Positions 51,184-60,269 of a DNA stretch of 64,000 nucleotides are shown piece after piece. The stretch lies in assembly GCA_963934795.1 (NCBI GenBank), contig CAWWAF010000006.1:1-64000 (forward strand), read 5' to 3'. The stretch is from UBA8438 sp963934795. GTDB taxonomy: Bacteria > Acidobacteriota > Vicinamibacteria > Vicinamibacterales > UBA8438. Below the pieces are notes generated by a model, which saw only the letters and a program-made list of their open reading frames with translations, searched no databases and was not told the origin of the DNA. The position numbers and the translations under genes were made by a program. The stretch's first letter is position 1. Each line of letters opens with the position of its first letter.

Positions 51184-52731
51184 ATGACAACAGTCTTGCT
51201 TCGTCTCACTCTCCTGTGTGGCTGTGTAGTGGGGCTCGCCGTGGCCGCTGCGGCGCAAACGGGCGCCGAGGTGGCACGAGCCTACCGTGAAGCTCATGCG
51301 CCGGCGATCGTCCGGGACTATGCGGAGATGCTGGCCTACCCGAACCGGGCGCGCGATCTCGACGACGTGGCGCGCGCAGCGGCGTACATCCGCGACGAGC
51401 TCCGCGACGCTGGCATCGACACGCGACTGCTCACGCTCGACGGCGTGCCACCGCTCATCTTCGGCGAGCTGCGCGTACCGGGTGCCCAGCGGACGCTCGG
51501 ACTCTATGCCCACTACGATGGCCAACCGGTGGATCCCTCGAACTGGACCCATCCGCCGTTCGAACCGACGTTATACACCTCAGCGATGGACATCGGTGGT
51601 CGGCCGCGCGGTCTGCCGGCTGACACCGAGGCGGTCGATCCGGAGTGGCGCATCTACGCCCGGTCGGCCGGCGATGACAAGGCGCCGATCCAGGCATTGC
51701 TGTCCGTCATCCGTGCGTTCCAGGATGGCGACGTGACGCCGACCTCCAACCTGATCTTCTTCTTCGATGGTCAAGAGGAGGCTGGCTCTCCGCGTTTGGG
51801 CGACTACATGGAGTTGGTCCGTGAACGCGTCGAGGGGGTCGATGTCTGGCTGTTCTGCGACGGGCCGGCGCATCAAAGCGGTCGTCCGCTTCTGGCGCTC
51901 GGGGCCCGGGGGGCGATGGGGATGGAGGTCACCGTCTACGGCGCCACACGCAATCTGCACTCGGGGCACTATGGGAACTGGGCACCGGATACGGGGATGA
52001 TCCTCGCCCGCCTGTTGTCGTCAATGAAGGGCGAGGCCGGGCGCGTCTTGATTGATGGCTGGTACGACACCGCGGAGCCACTGAGCCAGGAAGCGGCCGC
52101 GGCACTGCGAGCGATGCCTGATTGGGATAGCCAGCTGAAGCAGGAACTGGGTCTTGCGCGCACGGAAGGGGAACCGCAGACGTTGCCTGAGCGGCTGATG
52201 GTGCCGGCGCTCAACGTGCGCGGGATGACCAGCGGGAATACCGGGTCGCTGGCGCGCAACATCATTCCGAATACCGCGGTGGCGGCACTGGGGATACGAC
52301 TCGTGCAGGGCAACGACCCGGCTCATCTGCGCCGGCTGGTTGTCGCCCACATCGAGCGCCAGGGGTTTCACGTCGTGGCTGAGGAGCCGGATCTCGACAC
52401 CCGACTGCGCCACCCGCTCATCGCGAAAGTGACAGGTGGCGGTGGTTCGGTGGCCGCCCGCACGTCCATCTCCGATCCCTTCGTCATGCAGGTGATTGCG
52501 GCGGCGACCGACGCGGCGGACCGCGCGTTCGTCGAGGGGGCCTTGGTGATCTCACCGGGACTGGGTGGGACGCTGCCTATTGCCCTGTTCACTGATGTAT
52601 GGCATAAGCCGGCGCTTGTCGTCCCGATCGCGAACCACGACAACAATCAGCACGCACCAGATGAGAACCTCCGGCTGGCCAACCTCTGGTACGGCATCGA
52701 CCTGTTCGCCGAAATTCTGACCATGCCCTGA
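51184..52731 (+). CDS. Secreted M20-family metallopeptidase, copy 2
   Basis: A 515-aa exported dipeptidase of the M20 family. Signal GCVVGLAVAAAAQ. Zinc motifs: LYAHYDGQPVD (H, D), SAGDDKAPI (bridging D), FFDGQEEAGS (catalytic EE), and the lid LHSGHYGNWAPD. The architecture matches PM20D1/CNDP-like dipeptidases rather than the shorter copy 1 at 33246-34535. Exported peptidases of this type supply amino acids. ATG 51184 precedes the signal directly; no Shine-Dalgarno is visible. Same strand as creatininase with a 98-base gap. Confidence 0.9.
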   Translation: MTTVLLRLTLLCGCVVGLAVAAAAQTGAEVARAYREAHAPAIVRDYAEMLAYPNRARDLDDVARAAAYIRDELRDAGIDTRLLTLDGVPPLIFGELRVPGAQRTLGLYAHYDGQPVDPSNWTHPPFEPTLYTSAMDIGGRPRGLPADTEAVDPEWRIYARSAGDDKAPIQALLSVIRAFQDGDVTPTSNLIFFFDGQEEAGSPRLGDYMELVRERVEGVDVWLFCDGPAHQSGRPLLALGARGAMGMEVTVYGATRNLHSGHYGNWAPDTGMILARLLSSMKGEAGRVLIDGWYDTAEPLSQEAAAALRAMPDWDSQLKQELGLARTEGEPQTLPERLMVPALNVRGMTSGNTGSLARNIIPNTAVAALGIRLVQGNDPAHLRRLVVAHIERQGFHVVAEEPDLDTRLRHPLIAKVTGGGGSVAARTSISDPFVMQVIAAATDAADRAFVEGALVISPGLGGTLPIALFTDVWHKPALVVPIANHDNNQHAPDENLRLANLWYGIDLFAEILTMP

Positions 52732-52921
52732 CGAGCCAGGGCGGCTGGTGTCTTCCCGTTGTTCCTGCTGCACCCACTGGCCGGCCCCGTTGATCATGTG
52801 GACGTCCCGCATGTCCGTGCAGGGCTGGCGTTGCGCCCGTTCCAGCGCGCCTGTCTCGCAATAGCGCCGCCGTCGCTCCAATCGGCGATGAACAGCCAAG
52901 GCTGCGATACCATAAGCCCGT

Positions 52922-54037
52922 ATGCTGCGGCACTTTCGCGACGGTTTCAGAGCACTCAGGACGGCATTCGTCGTGCTCATGCTCGTGGGTATGAGCACGA
53001 CGGTACTGGCGCATCCGGCGCCGTTCAGCTTCGTCGACATTCGCATCGATACCACCACCGTCGATCTCGAAGTCGTGATGCATGTGTTCGACGCCGCGTA
53101 TGAACTTGGCATCGATACGCCGAACGAGGCATTGGACCCGGCTGTGCTCCGTCGTGGCGCCGGGCGTCTAGCCGAGTTGCTGCGCGAGCGTCTGCACTTC
53201 AGGGTCGACGGACGTCCGCTGAGCGTTGATGTGTCCAGTTGGTCTGCTCCCGCGCCATTGGCCGAGCGACAGTCGGTGAGCATGCGGGCGCGCGTGGATC
53301 TCGGGCGGGGACCCGGTGTGGTCGAGGTGACCGCCGTGATGTTTCCATACGATCCGGCCCACCAGACGTTTCTCAACTTCTACGATGCGGGGGAACTGAC
53401 CTCGCAGGCGATTCTCGGTGGCGACGACACCAGCTTCGAGTACTTTGTCGGGAGTCGCCAGGGGACACTGGCGGTCATTCAAAAATTCGTGCCACAAGGC
53501 GCGTATCACATCCTCATCGGGCCGGACCATCTCCTGTTCTTGATTGGACTGCTCCTGCTGGGCGGTCCGGTGCGACGGTTGTTGCTCGTTATTACAGGGT
53601 TCACGGTGGCGCACAGCGTGACGTTGGCGCTCGCAGTGCTCGGGGTGGTGTCGCCCCCTGGCGGCGTGGTCGAGCCGGTCATCGCCCTCAGCATCGTCTA
53701 CGTCGGGGCGGATAATCTTCTGGTGCGAGAGGGGCGAGACATGCGAGTCTGGATCGCCTTGGTGTTCGGGCTGATCCACGGATTCGGGTTCGCGAGCGTG
53801 TTGCGTGAGATGGGTTTGCCGACCGGTGCCCTCGGCTGGTCACTGTTCTCGTTCAATCTCGGGGTGGAAATAGGGCAGGTGGCGGTCGCGGTGGTGGTCG
53901 CTGCGGCGTTGATGGCAATTCGGCGGCGGAGCGATGTGGCGGGTCGGCGAGTGGCACTCGTCGGCTCCATCGGCGTGATCGCCGCCGGTGTATTCTGGTT
54001 TGTCCAGCGGGTCTTTTTTTCGGGAGGCATGGCATGA
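52922..54037 (+). CDS. HupE/UreJ-family membrane protein
   Basis: A 371-aa protein: signal (VVLMLVGMSTTVLA), an extracytoplasmic domain of about 150 residues (PAPFSFVDIRIDTTTVDLEV), then a HupE/UreJ_2 domain with six or seven TM helices: GAYHILIGPDHLLFLIGLLLL, FTVAHSVTLALAVLG, IALSIVYVGADNLL, and FGLIHGFGFASVLREMGLP. The histidines in YHILIGPDH, TVAHS and LIHGFG are characteristic and suggest a metal channel (nickel or similar). No urease or hydrogenase genes are near. Its stop overlaps the MBL gene's start (ATGA), coupling the two. Confidence 0.86.
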   Translation: MLRHFRDGFRALRTAFVVLMLVGMSTTVLAHPAPFSFVDIRIDTTTVDLEVVMHVFDAAYELGIDTPNEALDPAVLRRGAGRLAELLRERLHFRVDGRPLSVDVSSWSAPAPLAERQSVSMRARVDLGRGPGVVEVTAVMFPYDPAHQTFLNFYDAGELTSQAILGGDDTSFEYFVGSRQGTLAVIQKFVPQGAYHILIGPDHLLFLIGLLLLGGPVRRLLLVITGFTVAHSVTLALAVLGVVSPPGGVVEPVIALSIVYVGADNLLVREGRDMRVWIALVFGLIHGFGFASVLREMGLPTGALGWSLFSFNLGVEIGQVAVAVVVAAALMAIRRRSDVAGRRVALVGSIGVIAAGVFWFVQRVFFSGGMA

Positions 54038-55002
54038 AGAGGGAAGTTGCACTTGGTATGTTGGTACTCGGCGGCGGGCTGGTGATGGCCTGTGCCGGGG
54101 GCGCGGATAGCGAGCCGCCGTCCGAGGCACCGGTTGAGACGGAGGCCCCGGAAGCCGCCGAAGCGCCGCCCGAGAATGTGGTCGAGGTCGAGCGGCTCGA
54201 GGACAATCTGTTCGTGCTTCGGGGGGGTGGGGGGAACTCGGCCGCGTTCATCACGAGCGATGGTGTGGTCCTGGTCGACACCAAACTGGCCGGTTGGGGA
54301 CAACCGCTGATCGACGCCATCGGTGAGCTGACGTCAAACCCGATCACGACCATTATCAACACGCACGCGCACTTCGACCATGTCGACGGGAACGTCGAAT
54401 TTCCAGCCACGGTCGAGTTCGTGGCCCACGAGAACACGCAGCGGTTGATGCGGGAGAACAACCCGGTGCACGCCATCCAGGATGAGCCGCGGCCAAGTCC
54501 GTTCGCCGGCGACGACGGCGTAGGGATCCCCGAGACGACCTTTACTGACACGCTGACGCTAGGGAGTGACGCCGACACCGTCGAACTGCACTATTTTGGC
54601 CGCGCGCACACCGGTGGTGACACCTGGGTCGTGTTTCCGGCGTTGCGCACCGTGCACGCCGGCGATGCGTTCCCGAACACCATGGTACCGGTCATGGACA
54701 TGAACAACGGTGGAAGTGGCGTCGACTTCCCGGAGACGCTCCGGAAGGCGTCTGAGGGCCTCACCGATATCGACCGGGTCATCACTGGCCATGGCGCCGT
54801 CGTGACGCCTGATGACCTGAACGCGTTTGCGGACTTCGTGGCCGGGTTCGTGACGGCGGCGCAGGAGGCGAAGGCGGCGGGGACGTCAGCCGCCGACTTC
54901 ACGGAAACCTGGGAACCTTCGGGTGACTACGCGGACTACACCAAAGGCCCGGTCGAGCGGCTGTCGGTATACGTACAGGATATCTACGACGCCACGGAGT
55001 AG
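54034..55002 (+). CDS. MBL-fold metallo-hydrolase lipoprotein, copy 2
   Basis: A 322-aa lipoprotein (lipobox VMAC, C20) with a Glu/Pro/Ala-rich linker and an MBL domain: NTHAHFDH (H111, H113, D115, H116), RAHTGGD and ITGHGAVV. It shares VVLVDTKLAGWGQ and VMDMNNGGSG/DVNNGGSG-type strands with copy 1 at 19690-20598, so the two are paralogues. Copy 2 is membrane-tethered, copy 1 secreted. ATGA overlap with the HupE-like gene means they are co-translated; a metal-supply link between a HupE-type transporter and a metalloenzyme is a reasonable inference. Confidence 0.88.
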   Translation: MKREVALGMLVLGGGLVMACAGGADSEPPSEAPVETEAPEAAEAPPENVVEVERLEDNLFVLRGGGGNSAAFITSDGVVLVDTKLAGWGQPLIDAIGELTSNPITTIINTHAHFDHVDGNVEFPATVEFVAHENTQRLMRENNPVHAIQDEPRPSPFAGDDGVGIPETTFTDTLTLGSDADTVELHYFGRAHTGGDTWVVFPALRTVHAGDAFPNTMVPVMDMNNGGSGVDFPETLRKASEGLTDIDRVITGHGAVVTPDDLNAFADFVAGFVTAAQEAKAAGTSAADFTETWEPSGDYADYTKGPVERLSVYVQDIYDATE

Positions 55003-55113
55003 CGTTTGAGGCCCGGTCGCGACAAAAGGGTGACCGCGGGACGCCAAATCGGGATAATCGCCTGAGAATATGAGCGGTCGCGTGTCCGGGGCCGCGTAAG
55101 AAAGGGATCGACC

Positions 55114-56277
55114 ATGTCGAAGCAGACCACCCGTCGTGAAGTGCTCAAGGGCGGCGCCGCCATCGCTGGGCTCGGGGCGCTCGGTTTTCCTCAATGGGGG
55201 CTGCCGGCGTTGGCCCAGGGAGAGATGCTCGTCGAGTTCACCGACTTGCCTGACGAGATCGTCCTGGAGCGGACCCCGGACCGGCGGATCATCGAGGTTC
55301 GGGACATCGATGGACCCATTACACCGGCGAACAAGTGGTTTACGACACAGCACTATGGGCACCCGGTCATCGACCGTGCCACCTACAGGTTGCGCGTGTC
55401 CGGCTTGGTCGACTCGCCGCTCGAGCTGTCGCTGGCTGATCTCCGGGCGATGCCCAGTCGGGAATTGGTCTTTGGCTTCGAGTGTTCAGGGAACCGAGGT
55501 CCGCAGAACGGTCTGTCGAGTAACGGTCGATGGACCGGCGTGTCGCTGCGCACCGTCCTCGAGCGTGCGGGTATCCAGGACCCCGCCAGCGAGTTCGTCT
55601 TCTTCGGGGCTGACCGCGGCGAGGAAGAGGTTGATTTTCGCGGTCGTACCACGACGGTGGAGCAGCAGTACGGCCGGAGTCTCAGGCGGCACGTCGCCCT
55701 GTCCGACGAGCCGATGCTGGCCTACGCGCTGAATGGCGATCCGCTGACCATACATCAGGGGAGTCCGCTACGACTGCTGGTGCCCGGCTGGTATGGCGCG
55801 CCGAACGTCAAGTTCCTCTCTGAGATTCATGTTCAGGAAGATCAGTATCTTGGGAAGTTCCAGGCGCGGCACTATCGAACGCTGAAGGGCGAAATGGTCA
55901 ACGGCGAGATGAAGTGGAAAGAGACCGGCATCTCCAAGATGAGGTTGAAGTCCTACATCGCCCGGGTGACCAAGATGGGGAACCAACACAAGGTGTTCGG
56001 CGTGATCATGCACGACGGGACACCGATTCAGTCCGTCGAGGTGCGTATCGACGACGGTCCCTGGCAGCCGGCGACACTTGACCCGTCCACGAGCGAAAAG
56101 TACTCGTGGAAGTTCTTCAGCTACGACTGGAACGGCGCGACTCCTGGCGAGCACACCGTGACGTCGCGGGCTACCGATACCAGTGGCTATGTGCAGCCGA
56201 CATCTGAGGAACTCGAGGTCAAGAAGACCTTCCTCGAGCAGAACAATCAGCATCCGCGCACGCTGATCATCGCGTAG
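55114..56277 (+). CDS. Tat-exported sulfite-oxidase-type molybdoenzyme
   Basis: A 387-aa protein with a twin-arginine signal (TTRREVLKGGAA). The sulfite oxidase Moco domain has the molybdenum-ligand cysteine C124 (FGFECSGNRG), RVSGLVDSPLELSLADLRAM upstream and LRLLVPGWYGAPNVKFLSEI after it. The C-terminal Mo-co dimerisation domain (VFGVIMHDGTPIQSVEVRID, WKFFSYDWNGATPGEHTVTS) follows. It would oxidise sulfite or a similar substrate in the periplasm, passing electrons to a cytochrome. No SorB-like cytochrome is adjacent. A terminator lies 26 bases downstream. Confidence 0.92.
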   Translation: MSKQTTRREVLKGGAAIAGLGALGFPQWGLPALAQGEMLVEFTDLPDEIVLERTPDRRIIEVRDIDGPITPANKWFTTQHYGHPVIDRATYRLRVSGLVDSPLELSLADLRAMPSRELVFGFECSGNRGPQNGLSSNGRWTGVSLRTVLERAGIQDPASEFVFFGADRGEEEVDFRGRTTTVEQQYGRSLRRHVALSDEPMLAYALNGDPLTIHQGSPLRLLVPGWYGAPNVKFLSEIHVQEDQYLGKFQARHYRTLKGEMVNGEMKWKETGISKMRLKSYIARVTKMGNQHKVFGVIMHDGTPIQSVEVRIDDGPWQPATLDPSTSEKYSWKFFSYDWNGATPGEHTVTSRATDTSGYVQPTSEELEVKKTFLEQNNQHPRTLIIA

Positions 56278-56302
56278 TTCGGGCTCCACAGGTACACGGC
56301 GG

Positions 56303-56337
56303 CGGCCCGGCAGACACTGCGTCTGGCGGGCCGTTTG
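56303..56337 (+). terminator. Terminator after the molybdoenzyme gene
   Basis: Stem 56303-56315 with 56321-56333 (12 of 13 pairs), 5-base loop, then TTTG. The weak T tract makes it moderate. It lies in the gap before the convergent lectin-like gene. Confidence 0.7.
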
Positions 56338-56407
56338 TCGTGTACGGGGCGCGTGGCAACGAGGTGGGCGACGGTGGCAGCCCGTTCAGGGGCGCCGCCG
56401 CACCAGA

Positions 56408-57166
56408 TCAGTCAATCGCAAAGCAATAGAAGAGCCCGGCGCCGCCGGTCGCAATGAGATCTTCCTGTCCGCAGCCGCGGGAGGGATGCTCCGAGTTCCA
56501 CGAGTTGATGCCGTCACCGCGGCCGATCCGGTCGTGGTGTCCGACCATGGCGCTGCCCTCGCCGCCAGACGTCCAGTTCCCACAGGTGCGGTCCTCGCCG
56601 AGTGGGAACGCCGTCCCGTCCGGTTGTGACCCGGTCAGGATATCGTGCCGATTCGGGTCGTCGCCCACGCCGTTCACCGGGTCAAGGCGCTCGGTCGTCG
56701 CCCGCTCCTTGTTCACATTGTTGTCGTCGCTGTGCAGGGCGTCGACATTGGCCGCGATGAGCAGCGCCTCGGCGTTGTACCAGGGTCCGGCGCCAATGCG
56801 GTCGCGTGCGTGCACCGCTGATTCGGTCTCCGTCGCCGAGGTGCTCAGATACGCCCGCCACGTATGGTCACCGGCATATTCCGCCTGAGCGAGCGCCTGG
56901 CAGTGGGCGTCTGCTCCCGCAAGTCCCCCCAGTTCACCGCCGGTTCCCGGGCCGACGCTGGTAATGAAGAAGGTGGTGACCGACTTGGCGCCACCCATCT
57001 CGATCATGTCCGGCACGGTTGGTTCGGGATCCGTGTCTGGCATCGCGGCCTGAGCCTGAGCCGCGGACTCGGGGGGCGGAGCCTCGGCCCCCGCGCACGC
57101 GACGGCACCAACGGATAGCAAGCAGGCGAGACCGACGAGGGCCGGTCTACGTGTGAGGTGTCTCAT
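56408..57166 (-). CDS. Lectin-like exported protein (DUF1554-type fold), copy 2
   Basis: A 252-aa exported protein; the signal ends in a lipobox-like AVAC, so it may be a lipoprotein. A Pro/Ala-rich linker leads to the same domain as 7550-8194: GADAHCQALA, WRAYLST, ARDRIGAGPWYN, GDDPNRHDILTG, TCGNWTSGGEGSAMVGHHD, GCGQEDL and LFYCF. All four cysteines are conserved. Copy 1 is secreted and copy 2 probably tethered. Ligand unknown. ATG 57166 has AGGAGA about 8 bases upstream. Confidence 0.75.
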   Translation of the reverse strand: MRHLTRRPALVGLACLLSVGAVACAGAEAPPPESAAQAQAAMPDTDPEPTVPDMIEMGGAKSVTTFFITSVGPGTGGELGGLAGADAHCQALAQAEYAGDHTWRAYLSTSATETESAVHARDRIGAGPWYNAEALLIAANVDALHSDDNNVNKERATTERLDPVNGVGDDPNRHDILTGSQPDGTAFPLGEDRTCGNWTSGGEGSAMVGHHDRIGRGDGINSWNSEHPSRGCGQEDLIATGGAGLFYCFAID

Positions 57167-57243
57167 CTGAGTTCTCCTGTCCGGTATGGTGCCCGTGGCC
57201 TGCGGTCGCGTCAACCCTCACTCGTGGCTCGCGGGGTCAGACG

Positions 57244-57249
57244 TATAAT
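57244..57249 (+). promoter_or_regulatory. TATAAT -10 candidate for the SDR/sugar dehydrogenase operon
   Basis: Consensus TATAAT 56 bases upstream of the SDR start at 57305. No clear -35. Confidence 0.4.
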
Positions 57250-57304
57250 CGCATCACTCTTCATCTTGTCGAGGCAGGATTCGGAACGGCAGAGGAACCA
57301 GCGA

Positions 57305-58003
57305 ATGGAACCGAAACGATTCTTGATTACCGGGGGCAGCCAAGGCATCGGAGCGGCGCTGGTAGGCTTGGCACGCCGTGAGGGGCACACCGTGGTCTTT
57401 ACGGGCCGACACGAGGAGACCATCGCGCCGGTGGCCAGCGAGACGGGCGCCGTCGGGGTGACGGCCGACAGTCGCGTCGAGGCTGACAACGCGCGCGTCA
57501 TCGAGATCTGCCAACGACAGATGAGCGGCATCGACGTCCTGGTGAACAATGCCGCCTCCTGGTATGACGCGGCCATCGGCGAGTTGGACATGGACGCCAT
57601 GCGCCGCCTGTTCGACAGCAACGTCTTTGGCATGGTGGACTTGACCAACCGTGTCGTGCCTCTCATGAAGGCGCAGCAGCGAGGCGACATCGTCAACCTC
57701 TCGTCAACGTCAGGGACGAAAGGACGCAAGCTCGGCACCGCCTACGCGGCCAGCAAGTGGGCGGTGCGCGGCATCACCCAATGCTGGCAGGCTGAGCTGC
57801 GCCCACACAGTATTCGCGTGGTGAGCATCTGTCCCTCCGAGGTCCAGACCCGGTGGGGGGGCCGTGACGGGCGAGACAATCCGAACAAGCTCTACGCGGT
57901 CGACGTCGCCCAGACGATCATGGCGGCGCTTGCTATGCATCCCCGGGCGTTCTGGCCGGAGTTGTCGGTGTTTGCGACGAACCCGTGGAAAGAAGAGTCA
58001 TGA
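57305..58003 (+). CDS. SDR-family oxidoreductase
   Basis: A 232-aa cytoplasmic short-chain dehydrogenase/reductase. NAD(P) motif TGGSQGIGAA (near residue 9), NNAA (about 78), catalytic S in LSSTSG and YAASK (Y-x-x-x-K). The carboxy-terminal PSEVQTRWGG loop is typical of 3-oxoacyl-ACP reductase-like SDRs; the substrate is not evident. ATG 57305; upstream in-frame extension is implausible. Its TGA overlaps the sugar dehydrogenase ATG (ATGA), so the pair is one operon. Confidence 0.92.
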   Translation: MEPKRFLITGGSQGIGAALVGLARREGHTVVFTGRHEETIAPVASETGAVGVTADSRVEADNARVIEICQRQMSGIDVLVNNAASWYDAAIGELDMDAMRRLFDSNVFGMVDLTNRVVPLMKAQQRGDIVNLSSTSGTKGRKLGTAYAASKWAVRGITQCWQAELRPHSIRVVSICPSEVQTRWGGRDGRDNPNKLYAVDVAQTIMAALAMHPRAFWPELSVFATNPWKEES

Positions 58004-59226
58004 CAGCGAGACCCAGACCTGACGCCAGTGCGTGCCTGGCCACACTCGGGGTGTGGTTGGCTGTGACCGGGACCGCCATCGCGCAGCCGCCCCCCGGACT
58101 ACCGCCGCTACCGTTGCCAGACGGGCCCCGCGTGTTCGATACCGCGGAGCATCCCCAGGTGCGGCTCGTGGTCGTGACGCGTGGCCTGTCACACCCGTGG
58201 GGGCTCGCGTTTCTGCCAGACGGGCGTCTGCTCGTGACCGAGCGTGACGGCCGCCTGCGTGTCATACGGGACGGCGTGCTGGACCCCCAGCCGGTGTCAG
58301 GCGTGCCGGACGTGCACACGCGCGGGCTGGCTGGCCTGATGGACGTGGCCATCCATCCGCAATTTGCTGAGAATGCCTGGGTATACCTCACGTACTCCAA
58401 GCCGATGAGGCCGTCTGAGAATGACGAGGTGCGGGTGGCGCTCGCGCGCGGCCGACTCGAGGGGTCGGCGCTTCGGGACGTCCGCGATCTCTTCGTCTCG
58501 GATCCAGTTGGCGGGGGGGGCACCGCCGCCTCCCGCGTGGTTTTCGGCCGGGACGGCACGTTGTTCATGACCGTGGGTGGAGCGTTTGGCGCCAGCGCCG
58601 GGGGCAGGCGCGCGCAGGATCCTGCCAACACGATTGGCAAGCTCGTGCGGCTGGACGACGATGGGGGCATCCCTGACGACAACCCTTTCGTCGGGCAAGA
58701 CGGCTTTCGCCCCGAGGTCTTTTCGTCGGGCCATCGGAATCAGCTGGGTTTGACCGTCCACCCCGACACTGGAGCGATCTGGGCCCACGAGAACGGGCCG
58801 CAGGGGGGCGATGAGGTGAACCTGATTCGCGCCGGTGCCAACTACGGCTGGCCCGTGGTGTCCCACAGCCGCGAATACTCGGGTGGGAGGGTGGCGGCGC
58901 GAACCTACGCGGAGGGGATGGCACCGCCAGAGATCGTCTGGCTGCCGGCCATCGCGCCGTCGGGCATGGTGTTCTACGACGGTGACCGCTTTCCAGGATG
59001 GAAGGGCAATTTGTTCGTCGGGGCGCTCAGGATCGGCAGCATCCGAAACACCGGGCATTTGCAGAGGATCGTGTTCAACGAGGAGGGACAGGAAGCCCGG
59101 CGCGAGTCCCTCCTGACGGAGCTGCGACAGCGGATTCGTGACGTCCGCCAGGGACCGGACGGCCTGCTCTATGTGTTGACAGACGCGGACGAGGCCGCGC
59201 TGCTACGGCTGGAGCCGGTCGACTAG
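58000..59226 (+). CDS. Secreted PQQ-dependent sugar dehydrogenase (Asd/GSDH type)
   Basis: A 408-aa exported protein of the glucose/sorbosone dehydrogenase family (soluble six-bladed GDH-B type). Signal GVWLAVTGTAIAQ. Features: GLSHPWGLAFLPDGRLLVTE, LMDVAIHPQFAENAWVYLTYS, FSSGHRNQLGLTVHPDTG, ENGPQGGDEVNLI and DGLLYVLTDADEAALLRLEP. The H in GLSHPWG and the R in HRNQ are the usual active-site residues. It would oxidise an aldose with PQQ in the periplasm. Coupled to the SDR gene by a four-base overlap. Confidence 0.9.
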   Translation: MTARPRPDASACLATLGVWLAVTGTAIAQPPPGLPPLPLPDGPRVFDTAEHPQVRLVVVTRGLSHPWGLAFLPDGRLLVTERDGRLRVIRDGVLDPQPVSGVPDVHTRGLAGLMDVAIHPQFAENAWVYLTYSKPMRPSENDEVRVALARGRLEGSALRDVRDLFVSDPVGGGGTAASRVVFGRDGTLFMTVGGAFGASAGGRRAQDPANTIGKLVRLDDDGGIPDDNPFVGQDGFRPEVFSSGHRNQLGLTVHPDTGAIWAHENGPQGGDEVNLIRAGANYGWPVVSHSREYSGGRVAARTYAEGMAPPEIVWLPAIAPSGMVFYDGDRFPGWKGNLFVGALRIGSIRNTGHLQRIVFNEEGQEARRESLLTELRQRIRDVRQGPDGLLYVLTDADEAALLRLEPVD

Positions 59227-59270
59227 TCGAGGAAGCGCTCGCGGCACCGGGTGCCGACGCCCCCAGACGA

Positions 59271-60269
59271 CTATGGGGTGACGATCACCGTGACGTCACC
59301 GTCCACGCCCAAGGCGCCGTCAGACGCGAGACAGCGCAACACGTAGGTGCCGGGTTCATCGAAGGTCACCTCGACGTCCCAGGTGTCGTCGTCGGGAAGT
59401 GGCGGTGGGTACCAGTAGTTGGCCCAGGGCGAGTTCGCATGCACCCGGGTGTCTTCCCATACTTTGATCTGTTCTGGCGAGAAGGTGACTGCGCCTTCGC
59501 CGCGATAGACGTACCACGACACACGCAGTCCGGTCGCGCTGCCAACGGTGATCTGGCGTGGTTTCATCCACCCGGCCGGAACGTCAGCTGCAGCTCGACC
59601 AAATGGGCTGGTGCTTCGGCGCGGCTCCGTGGCCTTGGGCACGCCATCGTCGGTGGCGACGGCCGTCAGGCGCACCGGCTCGCCCACTCGGACGGTGCGG
59701 CGGTCGACGGGGCCTTCAACCCGCAGCGTTGGCGCCAGGTTGGCCCGAATGGCCGGGTTGGTCGTGCCGGCTCCGATAGCGCCCTGCTCGGAGGCTTTGA
59801 TCAGTCCATCAACCCGGTAGTCGAGCCTGAGCGAGGCGTAGGCACTGACCGTGGTTCCGTTCGCGGTCAACGTCCAGATGACCTCGTCCGCTTCTCTGAA
59901 GTCCTCGGGTACGGGGACCCGGAACACGAATCGGTTGCGGCGGGGGAGGAAACGGGTCGGCTGTCCCTGGTCAGCGACGGCGGCGTCAAAGGCCGCTGGG
60001 TCCGCGCCCCCGCTGCCAGCGGCGCCCAGGACAAAGTAGTTGTTCGGGCCGACCGGCACATTCGGCTCCTGCTCCCAGTTCGCGTTCATGTAGCCGAACA
60101 GGAAGTATAGGGAGCCGTCCTCCTCCTCCTCCCACCCTTCAAAGGCGGTCGACACTGGTTGTTCGGAGCGGTAGCTCAGCTGGGCATCGGCGTCGGGCGC
60201 ACAGAGCGCTATCGCCGCCAGGATGCCAAGCGCCGCAGTCAGTGTGGGCCGATTGGTCGCGTAGCTCAC
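59271..60269 (-). CDS. Secreted Ig-like/PKD-type domain protein (module copy 2)
   Basis: A 332-aa exported protein; signal ending APDADA. First domain: FEGWEEEEDGSLYFLFGYMN, RRNRFVFRVPVPEDF, ANGTTVSAY. Second domain ends with VTFDEPGTYVLRCLASDGAL and DGDVTVIVTP. It matches 2800-3774 in plan. The GTG start overlaps the TGA of the heme/copper gene upstream (GTGA, 60266-60269), so the two are translationally coupled. This is stronger evidence of a functional pair than at copy 1, where a terminator separates them. Function unknown. Confidence 0.76.
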   Translation of the reverse strand: MSYATNRPTLTAALGILAAIALCAPDADAQLSYRSEQPVSTAFEGWEEEEDGSLYFLFGYMNANWEQEPNVPVGPNNYFVLGAAGSGGADPAAFDAAVADQGQPTRFLPRRNRFVFRVPVPEDFREADEVIWTLTANGTTVSAYASLRLDYRVDGLIKASEQGAIGAGTTNPAIRANLAPTLRVEGPVDRRTVRVGEPVRLTAVATDDGVPKATEPRRSTSPFGRAAADVPAGWMKPRQITVGSATGLRVSWYVYRGEGAVTFSPEQIKVWEDTRVHANSPWANYWYPPPLPDDDTWDVEVTFDEPGTYVLRCLASDGALGVDGDVTVIVTP

